Below the pieces are notes generated by a model, which was not told where the DNA came from, did not search any database, and saw nothing but the letters and a program-made list of their open reading frames with translations. From positions 34,624,931 through 34,688,930 of the forward strand of contig CM039462.1 in assembly GCA_022414725.1 (NCBI GenBank): a DNA stretch of 64,000 bases, written 5' to 3'. Position numbers and translations under genes: made by a program. This document shows positions 10,493 through 23,093 of the stretch, in pieces (within the stretch, counting starts at the first letter, position 1; each line of letters begins with the position of its first letter). Source of the DNA: Microglena sp. YARC (lineage: Eukaryota > Chlorophyta > Chlorophyceae > Chlamydomonadales > Chlamydomonadaceae).

Positions 10493-13400
10493 CCTATAAC
10501 TCACATCCCATATCTCACATCCTATATCCCATATCTCATATCTCATATCCCATACCTCACATCCCATATCTCACATCGTATATCCCATATCCCATATGTC
10601 ATACCCCATATCTTGCATCCCATACCTCACATCCTGTATCCCTTATCCCATGTCTCATATCCCACATCTCACATCCCATATCTCACATCCTATATCTCAT
10701 ATCTCATATCCTATATCTCAAATCTCGTATCCCATGTTCCATATCCTGTATCTCACATGATATATCCCATATCCCATATCTCGTATCCTATGTCTCACAT
10801 CCTATGTCCCATGTCCCATGTCTCATATCTCATACCCCATATCCCATATCTCATATCTCGTATTCCATGTCCCTTATCCCATAGCTCATATCCCACAAAG
10901 CGATAAATTCAGTGCTCTACTTCATTCACCAGGCATGACCAAAACACACAAATGTTTAATGAGTTTGTGCTATCTCACACCCATACCCCAAAGCTGGCTG
11001 AGCTGTTGCAGAAGCTGCTTGATACGCCTTCATCCCTCTGTTTTTCTTTTTCGGCTATGTACAGCAGCTCCTAGGCAGCTCCCCTGGCTGGCTAATCAAC
11101 CAAACCTAAAGCAACCTAGTACACCTTGAAGCGTAATCAGCTTTCTAGCGCTGCTGACATTTTGAGGCTAAGTCCAGTGGCTGGCTCAGGGAGCTGCCTA
11201 GAAGCTGCTGCTAGTAGCTGAAAAGAAACTGTATGCCCTCATTCCCCCACTCCCTTTATATTCCGAATGCTTCATGCCCCATATCATGCCTCACGCCTTA
11301 TGCCTCCCCCCCCCCCCCCCCCCCCCCCCCCGGCCCCCCCAGCACATATTCAAAGTTGCATCAGAGAACACAGGAGCTGTTGGATTTATAGACTCCTGCC
11401 TGCCTTACATCAGTATATTCAGGACCACGGTCCCTTATCATGTTGTTCTTAGGCTGTCGCTTTTGAGGCTTGGGACTCTTGTGTAAAGCTATTTCCTTGC
11501 ACTTGTCACCTCCCTTCCAAGCCATGCAGACTGTAGGAGCTTGAACAGTCTCATTACAGGAGCTGCTTGTTCCTGTAATGAGACTTACATTACCTTATGT
11601 CTGCATTGTCCATGCCCGTTTCCTTCCCTGAACCTTCATCGCCCCATGCCCATCCCTTTGCCCTACAACTTGATTGCCCCATGTCCATCCCATTCTCCCA
11701 TACCTTCACTGCCCCATGCCCATGCCATTCCCATACCCCATGCTCATCCCCAAGCCCATCCCTTTCTCGTATCCCTTCATTTCCACATGCCCATCCCCAT
11801 GCCTCATGCCCCGTGCCATTCCCCTCCAACTTCATTCCCCCATGCTGATGCCATTCCCCTAAACCTACATTGCCCCATGCCCATGCCCATACCCCATGTT
11901 CATCCCCATGCCTAAGGCCCCGTGCCATTCCCCTCCAACTTCATTGGCCATGCTTATGCCATTCCCCTATACCTTCACAGCCCCTTGCCCATGCCCATGC
12001 CCATGCCCATACCCCATTTTCATCCACATGCCTCATTCCCCGTGCCATTTCCCTCCGACTTCACTGCCCCATGCTTATGCCATTCCCCTATACCTTCATT
12101 GCCCCATGCCCATGCCCATCCCCATACCCCATGCTCATTCCGATGCCTCATGCCCCGTGCCATTCCCCTCCAACTTTATTGCCCATGCCCATGCCATTCC
12201 CCTGTACCTTCACTGCCCCATGCCCATGCCCATACCCCATGCTCATCCCCATGCCTCATGCCCGTGCCATTCCCCTCTGACTTTATTCCCCATGCTTATG
12301 CCATTCTCCTATACCTTCACTGCTCCATGCCTATGCCCATGCCCCTACCCAAGCCCATGCCCATACCCATACCCCAAGCTCATCCCCATGCCTCATGCCC
12401 CGTGCTATACCCCTCTGACTTCATTGCCCCATGCTTATGCCATTCTCTTATACCTTCATTGCCCCATGCCCATGCCATTCCCCTAAACCTTCACTGCCCC
12501 ATGCCCATCCATTTCCCCTGTACCTTCATTGCCCCATGCCCATCCATTTCCCCTGAACCTTCATTGCTCCATGCCCATCCCCAAGCGTTATGCCTCTTGT
12601 CACTTGCCACACCAGGGAGACCTACCAACGGGTTGCAAAAGAGGGCACTAATATTGACATCGTCTTTGTCATGGGAACGAAAGGCATGCCGCAGGAGCTC
12701 TATGATATGGTCCATACTGAGCGGAATTTCTTCGGCGATCTGTGCCTCTTATCCCACTGGCCTGATGACAGAACATACAACTTCATGACCGCGTACAAGG
12801 TAAGCATCCCACATGCGAGGTACGCGTCCCTCATGCAAGGTACGGATCCCACGTGCGAGGTACGCATCCCACCTGTGAGGTATGCATCACACAGGCGAGA
12901 TACGCATCCCACCTGTGAGGTACGCATCCCACAGGCAAGGTACGCATCCTACAGGCGAGGTACGGATCCCACAGGCAATGGTGACCTGAACGTATCTTTC
13001 AGCTTTCCATTCCTGTGTGGTTAGATTCTGTACGGAGGAGTGCGGTGTAACTCACCACACATCAGCACATGCCCCACATGAATTCTCATCATTAATTAAC
13101 TCTCATCAACACAAACTAAACAAAATACCTCATCATGACTCATCAACACACAATCATGACTCGTCAACACACAATCATCAATCATCAACACAAACTCAAC
13201 ACCCGTCAACAAGAAGATAAAACTCGCCATCACAAACTTAAGATAATGCCTCATCATGACTCATCAACACACAATCATGACTCGTCAACACACAATCATC
13301 ACTCATCATTCATCGACTCAAACTCAACAGCCGTCAACAAGAAGTTAATACTCGCCATCACGAACTTAAGATAACGTCTCATCATGACTCATCAACACAC

Positions 13401-16400
13401 AATCATCAATCATCATTCACCATTCATCAACACAAACTCAGCACCTGCCAACAAGAAGATAATACTCAACAGCACAAACTTAACATAGCGTCATCATCAT
13501 TATTCATCAACACAAACTCAACACCCACCAATAAGAGTTAATACTCGATATCACAAACTTAAGATAATGTCTCATCATAACTCATGAACACACAATCATC
13601 ACTCATCATTCATCAACACAAACTCAACACCCGTCAACAAGAAGTTAAGATTCGCCATCACAAACCTAAGAAAACGTCTCATCATGACTCATCAACACAC
13701 AATCATCACTCATCATTCATCATCACAAGCTCAACATTTATCATCACAAACTCAATACTCATCAGCAAGAAGGTAATAATCGACAGCACAAACATAGTGT
13801 CTCATCATGACTCATCAACACACACTCACCACTCATTATTCATCAACACAAACTCAACACCCGTCAACAAGAGTTAATACTTGCCATCACAAACTTAAGA
13901 TAATGTCTCATCATGAATCATCAACACACAATCATCACTCATCATCCATCATCACAAACTTAACACCCGTCAACAAGAAGATTATAATTGACAGCACAAA
14001 CTTTAGATAATGTCTCATCATGAATCATCAACACATAATCATCACTCATCACTCATCAACACAAACTCAACGCTCATCATCACATACTCAACATTCATCA
14101 ACAAGAAATTAATACTCAACAGCACAAATGTAGCATAATATCTCATCATGACTCATCAACACACAATCATCACTCATCACACATCATTCGGCAACACTAA
14201 CTCAACACCCGTCAACAATAGTGAATACTTGTCATCACAAACTTAAGATAATGTCTCATTATGACTCATCAACACACAATCATCACACATCACTCATCAT
14301 TCATCAACAAAAACTCAACACCCGTCAACAAAACCTGAATACTCGCCATCACAAGCGTAAGATAATGTCTGATCATGACTCATCATCACACAATCATCAC
14401 ACATCACTCATCATTCATCAACAAAAACTCAACACCCGTCAACAAGACCTGAATACTCGCCATCACAAGCGTAAGATAATGTCTCATCATGACTCATCAT
14501 CACACAATCATCACACTTCACTCATCATTCATCAACACAAACTCAACACCTATCAACAAGACCTGAATACTCGCCATCACAAGCGTAAGATAATGTCTCA
14601 TCATGACTCATCAAGACACAAACATCACTCATCATTCGTACACCCAAGCTAACCATTCATCAACGCAACTTATTAACATGAATTCTCACGATGACTATCT
14701 CCTAAACCGATTGTCCACTTGTCATTTTGTGCCCTGCAGGTTATGTCCTTCTGCGCCTGGGCCCTGCATTCCTCAACACACACACAACCTGCATCATTCA
14801 TCAATACAAACTCAACACTCATGAACACAACTCGTTAATATGAACTCTCACGATGACTATGTTCTAAACCCATTGTCCACTTGTCATTTTGTGCCCTGCA
14901 GGTTATGTCCTTCTGCGCCTGGGCCCTGCATTCCTCAACACACACACAACCTACATCATTCATCAATACAAACTCAACACTCATGAACACAACTCGTTAA
15001 TATGAACTCTTACAATGACTACGTTCTATACCCATTGTCCACTCGTCCTTTTGTGCCCTGCAGGTTATGTCCTTCTACGTCTGGGACTTGCATTCCTCAA
15101 CACACACAACCTGCATCATTCATCAACACATACTCCGTACTCTTGAACTCAAACTCATTAACATGAACTCTCACGATGACTACGTCATAAAACCATTCTC
15201 CACTCGACCCTGCGTGCCCTGCAGGTTATGTCCTTCTACGCTTGGGCCCTGCATTCCTCAACACACACAACCTGTATCATCCATCAACACTTACTACGTA
15301 CTCATGAACTCAAACTCATTAACATGAACTCTCGCGATGACCACTTTAAACCCATTGTCCACTCCTCTCTTTATGCCCTGCAGGTTATGTCTTTCTACGC
15401 TTGGGCCCTGCATTCTTCACGCAACTACGACTACATCCTGAAAGGAGACCACGACACCTACGTGCATCCCTTCAACATGCAACGCTTCCTGGCGTCCTCT
15501 GATACCAGTTTGGTCTATTGGGGTCATGTAAGTGTGTCTGGGTATGTATGTATCTTACAGTCCAGGGGTAGGCCAAATAGGCTAAAGGAACTTGCCCGAC
15601 CGTGACAGGAAGGGCTTAAAAGGAAAAAGCATTGATGAACTGAACCCCCAGACAATCATTTTACTGACGGGGGTCCTGAGTTCTTGCTACAGTGATCATT
15701 TAATTATACAATTCTACTGGGTAACAGAGGTTTAACTTTTGCATCTGGCACGACAAAACTCCATTCACCAGCTATCAGTGTTTTTTTTATTTCAGATTTA
15801 TGTTGGCTAGGTTGAGTAGCTTCTCAGGGTACTCAAGCCTGATTTCAGGATTTTTGCGTAGCTCTCCCATGGCGGAGCGCGAAGCGTTCGTTGGGGGTTC
15901 GAGGGGCAGCGTGTCTTACTGGGGTCACACAAGAATGTTCAAAATCTGCATCTGGACCCACAACCCACCTCTCCTTAAACAATCCACATCTCACCTACCA
16001 TCATTCAAGGCCCCATGCCAGCTTATTGCCTTCCCGCCTGCTCAAATCAGGATAAACGTCATTAGATTCATAGGGACAAAGGACTGGAATTAAAAAGTAG
16101 GAAAAGGGCTAAAATCAAATTCAAATCCATATCATTCAGGCGGCCTGTTTGTGCTGGCACCTCAAACAAACCACCTATCCTTAAACCAAGTACATGATTC
16201 AGCACTACATGTTAGCTTATTGCCTTCTGGCCTGCTAAAATCAGGATAAACGACATAAGATTCAAAGGGACAACGGACTGATATTGCAAAAAAGCTACTA
16301 CCCCCTATGTTTTGCTTAGTAGGAAAAGGGCTAAAACTCATATCAATTCAGGCGGCCTGTATGTACTGGCACCTCTAAACAAACCACCTGTCCTTCATCC

Positions 16401-19400
16401 AAGTTCATGATTCAATATATGTTTCCATGCCAGCTTATTGCCTTCTGTCTTGATCGATTTGGGATAGACGTCATTAGATTCAAAAGGACATAGGACTGGA
16501 ATTTACAACAAGCTAATACCCACTATGTTTTGATTAGTAGGAAAAGGGCTCAAATTTATATCAAGTCAGGCGGCCTGCTTGTGCTGGCACCTCAAAACAA
16601 ACCCCCTGTCCTTAATCCAAGTTCATGATTCATCACCCCATGTCAGGTCATTGCCTTCTGGTCTGCTCAAATCAGGATAGACTTCATTAGGTGCAAAGGG
16701 ACAATGAACTAGAAATATACAACAGCTACTTCCCTGGGAAGGGATTAAAATCTATATCATTCTGGTATAATTTACAATCATCCAGGGGACCTGTTTGTGC
16801 TGGCACCCCCCAAACCACCTGTCCTTAATCCAAGCACATGATTGGACAATTGCCCATGTCAGCTTTTGCCTTCTGGCCCACTCAAATCAGGATGTAGACG
16901 TCATTACATGCAAAGGTGCAATGGACTAGAAATAAATTAAAAGCTACTTCTCCGGGAAGGCTTAATATCATTCAGGTACAATTCACGATCATTCAGGAGG
17001 CCTGTTTGTACTGGCACCTCATACAAACCACCTGTCCTTCAACCAAGTTCATGATTCATCACCCCATGCCAGGCTATTGCCTTCTGGCCGGCTCACATCA
17101 GGATAGACGTCATTACATGCAATGGGACAACGGACTAGAAATATAAAACAGATACTTCCCAGGGAAAGGGTTAAAATTCATACCATTAAAGTACAATTGA
17201 CTATCATTCATGCGGCCTGTATGTACTGGCACCTCAACAAACCACCCATCCTTCAACCAAGTACATGCTTCACCACCCCATGCCAGGTCGTTGCCTTCTG
17301 GCCTGCTCAAATCAGGATAGACGCCATTCGATTCAGTGGGACAATGAACTATCATTCAGGAGGCCTGTATGTGTTGAGCCGGGATCTGGCAGAATGGATG
17401 GTCCAGAATCGCGGCTGGCTCACCTCCAACAAGAGTGAGTGTGGTGAGGGGGAGTGAGTGTGGGTGGGTGTGGTGAGGGGGAGTGTGTGTGGTGAGGGGG
17501 AGTGAGTGTGGGGTGTGGTGTGGTGAGGGGGAGTGTGTGTGGTGAGGGGGAGTGAGTGTGGGTGGGTGTGGTGAGGGGGAGTGTGTGTGGTGAGGGGGAG
17601 TGAGTGTGGGTGGGTGTGGTGAGGGGGAGTGTGTGTGGTGAGGGGGAGTGTGTGGGTGTGTGTGGTGAGGGGGAGTGTGTGTGGTGAGGGGGAGTGAGTG
17701 TGGGTGTGTGTGGTGAGGGGGAGTGTGTGTGGTGAGGGGGAGTGAGTGTGGGTGTGTGTGGTGAGGGGGAGTGTGTGTGGTGAGGGGGAGTGAGTGTGGG
17801 TGTGGTGAGGGGAGTGTGTGTGGTGAGGGGGAGTGAGTGTGGGTGTGTGAGGGGGAGTGAGTGTGGGTGTGTGTGAGGGGGAGTGTGTGTGGTGAGGGGG
17901 AGTGAGTGTGGGTGTGTGTGAGTGTGTGTGGTGGGGGGGAGCGAGTGTGGGTGGTGTGTGAGGGGGAGTGTGTGTGTGTGAGGGGGAGTGAGTGTGGGTG
18001 TGTGTGGTGAGGGGGAGTGTGTGTGGTGAGGGGGAGTGAGTGTGGGTGTGTGTGGTGAGGGGGAGTGTGTGTGGTGAGGGGGAGTGAGTGTGGGTGGTGT
18101 GGTGAGGGGAGTGTGTGTGGTGAGGGGGAGTGAGTGTGGGTGTGTGTGGTGAGGGGGAGTGTGTGTGGTGAGGGGGAGTGAGTGTGGGTGGGTGTGGGGA
18201 GGGGGAGTGTGTGTGGTGAGGGGGAGTGAGTGTGGGTGTGTGTGGTGAGGGGGAGCGTGTGTGGTGAGGGGGAGTGAGTGTGGGTGTGTGTGGTGAGGGA
18301 GTGTGTGTGGTGAGGGGGAGTGTGTGTGGTGAGGGGGAGTGAGTGTGGGTGGGTGTGGTGAGGGGGAGTGTGTGTGGTGAGGGGAGTGAGTGTGGGTGGG
18401 TGTGGTGAGGGGGAGTGTGTGTGGTGAGGGGAAGTGAGTGTGGGTGTGTGTGGTGAGGGGGAGTGTGTGTGGTGAGGTGGAGTGAGGTTGGTGAGGTAGA
18501 GAGTGTGGTGAGGGGGAGTGAGTGTGGGTGGGTCAATTCGTTGGGTTTGGTGACGTGGAGAGTGTGTTGTGAGGCGGAGAGTGTGTCGTGAGGTGGAGTG
18601 AGTGTGGTGAGGAGGACTGAGTGTGATGAGGGGGAGTGAGTGTGAAGTGAGTCTGGTGAGGTGGAGTGAGTGTGAAGTGAGTCTGGTGAGGTGGAGTGAG
18701 TGTGGTGAGGTGGAGTGTGTGTGGTGAGGTGGAGTAAGTGTGGGTGGGTGCGATGCATTGAGTGTGGTGAGGTGGAGTGTGTATGGTGAGGTGGAGTGAG
18801 TGTGGCGAGGGGGAGTGAGTGTGGGTGGGTGGGATGCATTGGGTTTGGTGAGGTGGAGTGAGTGTGGGTGGGTCAATGCGTTGGGTTTGGTGACGTGGAG
18901 AGTGTGTTGTGAGGTGGAGAGTGTGTGGTGAGTGGGAGTGAGTGTGGTGAGGGGGACTGAGTGTGGTGAGGGGGACTGAGTGTGGAGTGAGTATGGTGAG
19001 GTGGAGTGAGTGTGGCGAGGGGGAGTGAGTGTGGGTGGGTGTGATGCATTGGGTTTGGTGAGGTGGAGTGAGTGTGGGTGGGTCAATGCGCTGGGTTTGG
19101 TGACGTGGAGAGTGTGTTGTGAGGTGGAGAGTGTGTGGTGAGTGGGAGTGAGTGTGGTGAGGGGGACTGAGTGTGGTGAGGGGGACTGAGTGTGGAGTGA
19201 GGGTGGTGAGGGTGTCTGAGTGTGGTGAGGGGGAGTGAGTGTGGAGTGTATATGTTGAGGTGGAGTGAGTGTGGTGAGGTGGAGTGAGTGTGGTGAGGTG
19301 GAGTGTGTGGTGAGGTGGAGTGAGGTTGGTGAGGTGGAGAGTGTGGGGAGGTGGAGTGAGTGTGGGTGGGTCAATGCGTTGGGTTTGGTGACGTGGAGAG

Positions 19401-22400
19401 TGTGTTGTGAGGTGGGGTGGGTGTGGTGAGGGGGACTGAGTGTGATGAGGGGGGGTGAGTGTGGAGTGAGTGTGGAGTGTATATGTTGAGGTGGTGTGAG
19501 TGTGAAGTGAGTCTGGTGAGGTGGAGTGAGTGTGGTGAGGTGGAGTGTTTGTGGTGAGGGGGAGTGAGTGTGGGTGGGTGCGATGCATTGGGTGTGGTGA
19601 GGTGGAGTGTGTGTGGTGAGGTGGAGTGAGTGTGGGTGGGTGAAATGCATTGGGTGTGGTGAGGTGGAGTGAGTGTGGCGAGGGGGAGTGAGTGTGGGTG
19701 GGTGCGACGCATTGGGTTTGGTGAGGTGGAGTGAGTGTGGGTAGGTCAATGCGTTGGGTTTTGTGACGTGGAGAGTGTGTTGTGCGGTGGAGAGTGTGTT
19801 ATGGGGTGGGATGAGTGTGGTGAGGGGGACTGAGTGTGGTGAGGGGGAGTGAGTGTGGAGTGTATATGTTGAGGTGGAGTGAGTGTGAAGTGAGTCTGTT
19901 GAGGTGGAGTGAGTGTGGTGAGGTGGAGTGTGTGTGGTGAGGGGGAGTGAGTGTGGGTGGGTGCGATGCATTGGGTGTGGTGAGTTGGAGTGTGTGTGGT
20001 GAGGTGGAGTGAGTGTGGGTGGGTGAAATGCATTGGGTGTGGTGAGGTGGAGTGAGTGTGGCGAGGGGGAGTGAGTGTGGGTGGGTGCGACGCATTGGGT
20101 TTGGTGAGGTGGAGTGAGTGTGGGTAGGTCAATGCGTTGGGTTTTGTGACGTGGAGAGTGTGTTGTGCGGTGGAGAGTGTGTTATGGGGTGGGATGAGTG
20201 TGGTGAGGGGGACTGAGTCGTGAGGGGGAGTGAGTGTGGAGTGTATATGTTGAGGTGGAGTGAGTGTGAAGTGAGTCTGGTGAGGTGGAGTGAGTGTGGT
20301 GAGGTGGAGTGTGTGTGTTGTGAGGGGGAGTGAGTGTGGGTGGGTGCGATGCATTGGGTGTGGTGAGGGGGAGTGTGTGTGGTGAGGTGGAGTGAGTGTG
20401 GGTGGGTGAAATGCATTGGGTGTGGTGAGGTGGAGTGAGTGTGGCGAGGGGGAGTGAGTGTGGGTGGGTGCGACGCATTGGGTTTGGTGAGGTGGAGTGA
20501 GTGTGGGTAGGTCAATGCGTTGGGTTTTGTGACGTGGAGAGTGTGTTGTGCGGTGGAGAGTGTGTTATGGGGTGGGGTGAGTGTGGTGAGGGGGACTGAG
20601 TGTGGTGAGGGGGAGTGAGTGTGGAGTGTATATGTTGAGGTGGAGTGAGTATGAAGTGAGTCTGGTGAGGTGGAGTGAGTGTGGTGAGGTGGAGTGATTG
20701 TGGTGAGGTGGAGTGAGTGTGGTGAGGGGGACTGAGTGTGGGTGGGTCAATGCGTTGGGTTTGGTGACGTTGAGAGTGTGTTGTGTGGTGGAGTGAGTGT
20801 GGTGGGGTGGGGTGAGTGTGATGAGGCGGAGTGAGTGTGGAGTGTATATTCTGAGGTAGAGTGAGTGCGGTGAGGGTGACTGAGTGTGGTGAGGGTGACT
20901 GAGTGTGGTGAGGGGGAGTGTGTGGAGTGTATATTCTGAGGTGGAGTGTGTGTGGTGAGGGGGAGTGTGTGTGGTGAGGTGGAGTGAGTGTGTGTGGGTG
21001 CGATGCATTGGGTGTGGTGAGGTGGAGTGTGTGTGGTGAGGTGAAGTGAGTGTAATGAGGTGGAGTGTGAGTGGTGAGGTGGAGTGTGAGTGGTGAGGTG
21101 GAGTGAGTGTGGGTGGGTGAAATGCATTGGGTGTGATGAGGTGGAGTGAGTGTGGTGAGGTGGAGTGAGTGTGGGTGGGTCAATGCGTTGGGTTTGGTGA
21201 CGTGGAGAGTGTGTTGTGAGGTGGAGAGTGTGTTGTGGGGTGGGGTGAGTGTCGTGAGGGGGACAGAGTGTGGTGAGGGGGACTAAGTGTGGTGAGGGGG
21301 ACTGAGTGTGGTGAGGGGGACTGAGTGTGGTGAGGGGACTGAGTGTGGAGTGAGTGTGGTGAGGGTGACTGAGTGTGGTGAGGGGGACTAAGTGTGGTGA
21401 GGGGGACTGAGTGTGGAGTGAGTGTGGTGAGGGTGACTGAGTGTGGTGAGGGGGAGTGAGTGTGGAGTGTATATGTTGAGGTGGAGTGAGTGTGGTGAGG
21501 TGGAGTGTGTGTGGTGAGGGGGAGTGAGTGTGGGTGGGTGCGATGCATTGGGTGTGGTGAGTTGGAGTGTGTGTGGTGAGGTGGAGTGAGTGTGGGTGGG
21601 TGAAATGCATTGGGTGTGGTGAGGTGGAGTGGGTGTGGTGAGGTGGGTTGAGTGTGGTGAGGTGGAGTGAGTGTGAGTGTAGCGACGCATTGGGTTTGGT
21701 GAGGTGGAGTGTGTGCGGTGAGGTGGAGTGAGGTTGGTTAGGTGTAGTCAGTGTGGTGAGGGGGACTGAGTGTGGGTGGGTCAATGCGTTGGGTTTGGTG
21801 ACGTGGAGAGTGTGTTGTGAGGTGGAGAGTGTGTTGTGAGGTGGAGTGAGTGTGGTGAGGGGGGCTGAGTGTGATGAGGCGGAGTGAGTGTGGAGTGTAT
21901 ATGTTGAGATGGAGTGAGTGTGGAGTGAGTCTGGTGAGGTGGAGTGAGTTTGGTGAGGTGGAGTGTTTGTGGTGAGGTGGAGTGAGTGTGGGTGGGTGCG
22001 ATGCATTGGGTGTGGTGAGGTGGAGTGTGTGTGGTGAGGTGGAGTGGGTGTGGGTGGGTCAATGCGTTGGGTTTGGTGACGTGGAGAGTGTGTTGTGAGG
22101 TGGAGAGAGTGTGGTGAGGTAGGGTGAGTGTGGTGAGGGGGAGTGAGTGTGGATGGGTGCGATGCATTGGGTTTGGTGAGGTGGAGTGTGTGTGGTGAGG
22201 TGGAGTGTGAGTTGTGAGGTGGTGTGAGTGTGGGTGGGTGTGCTGCATTGGGTGTGGTGAAGTGGAGTGTGTGTGGTGAGGTGGAGTGAGTGTGGCGAGG
22301 GGGAGTGAGTGCGGGTGGGTGCGAAGCATTGGGTTTGGTGAGGTGGATTGAGTGTGGGTGGGTCAATGCGTTGGGTTTGGTGACGTGGAGAGTGTGTTGT

Positions 22401-23028
22401 GAGGTGGAGAGTGTGTTGTGGGGTGGCGTTAGTGTGGTGAGGGGGAGTGAGTGTGGAGTGTATATGTTGAGGTGGAGTGAGTGTGTTGAGGTGGAGTGTG
22501 TGTGGTGAGGTGGAGTGAGTGTGTGTGGGTGCGATGCATTGGGTGTGGTGAGTTGGAGTGTGTGTGGTGAGGTGGAGTGAGTGTAATGAGGTGGAGTGTG
22601 AGTGGTGAGGTGGAGTGAGTGTGGGTGGGTTAAATGCATTGGGTGTGGTGAGGTGGAGTGTGAGTGGTGAGGTGGAGTGAGTGTGGTGAGGTGGAGTGAT
22701 TGTGGTGAGGTGGAGTGAGTGTGGTTGGGTGCGACGCATTGGGTTTGGTGAGGTGGAGTGTGTGTGGTGAGGTGGAGTGAGTGTGGGTGGGTCAATGCGT
22801 TGGGTTTGGTGACGTGGAGTGTCTGCCATGCATCCAGTACTTATTCTGATCCAAATAGTACTTAGTGTGATCCAAATAGACTCTCGATTTCAACCTACTT
22901 AAAGATTATCAACTACATAAATGAATAAATGGTAGTCATAGATAGTTATAACTAGAAAGATAATTAAATAAATAGACACAGATAGATAGATAGATAGATA
23001 GATTAGGGTATTTCCCACTCGGTTTCGA

Positions 23029-23093
<65 letters not shown>

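Noticed and set aside
15795..15950. GT31 exon 4 beginning ATTTATGTTGGC
   Set aside because: In the required phase it meets TAG after four codons; the open frame from ATG 15800 does not resemble the family.
17356..22829. Very long minus-strand ORFs rich in His, Pro, Thr and Ser (up to 871 codons)
   Set aside because: They are translations of the GTGAGGGGGAGTGAGTG minisatellite inside the GT31 intron; several frames are open at once and no domain is present.
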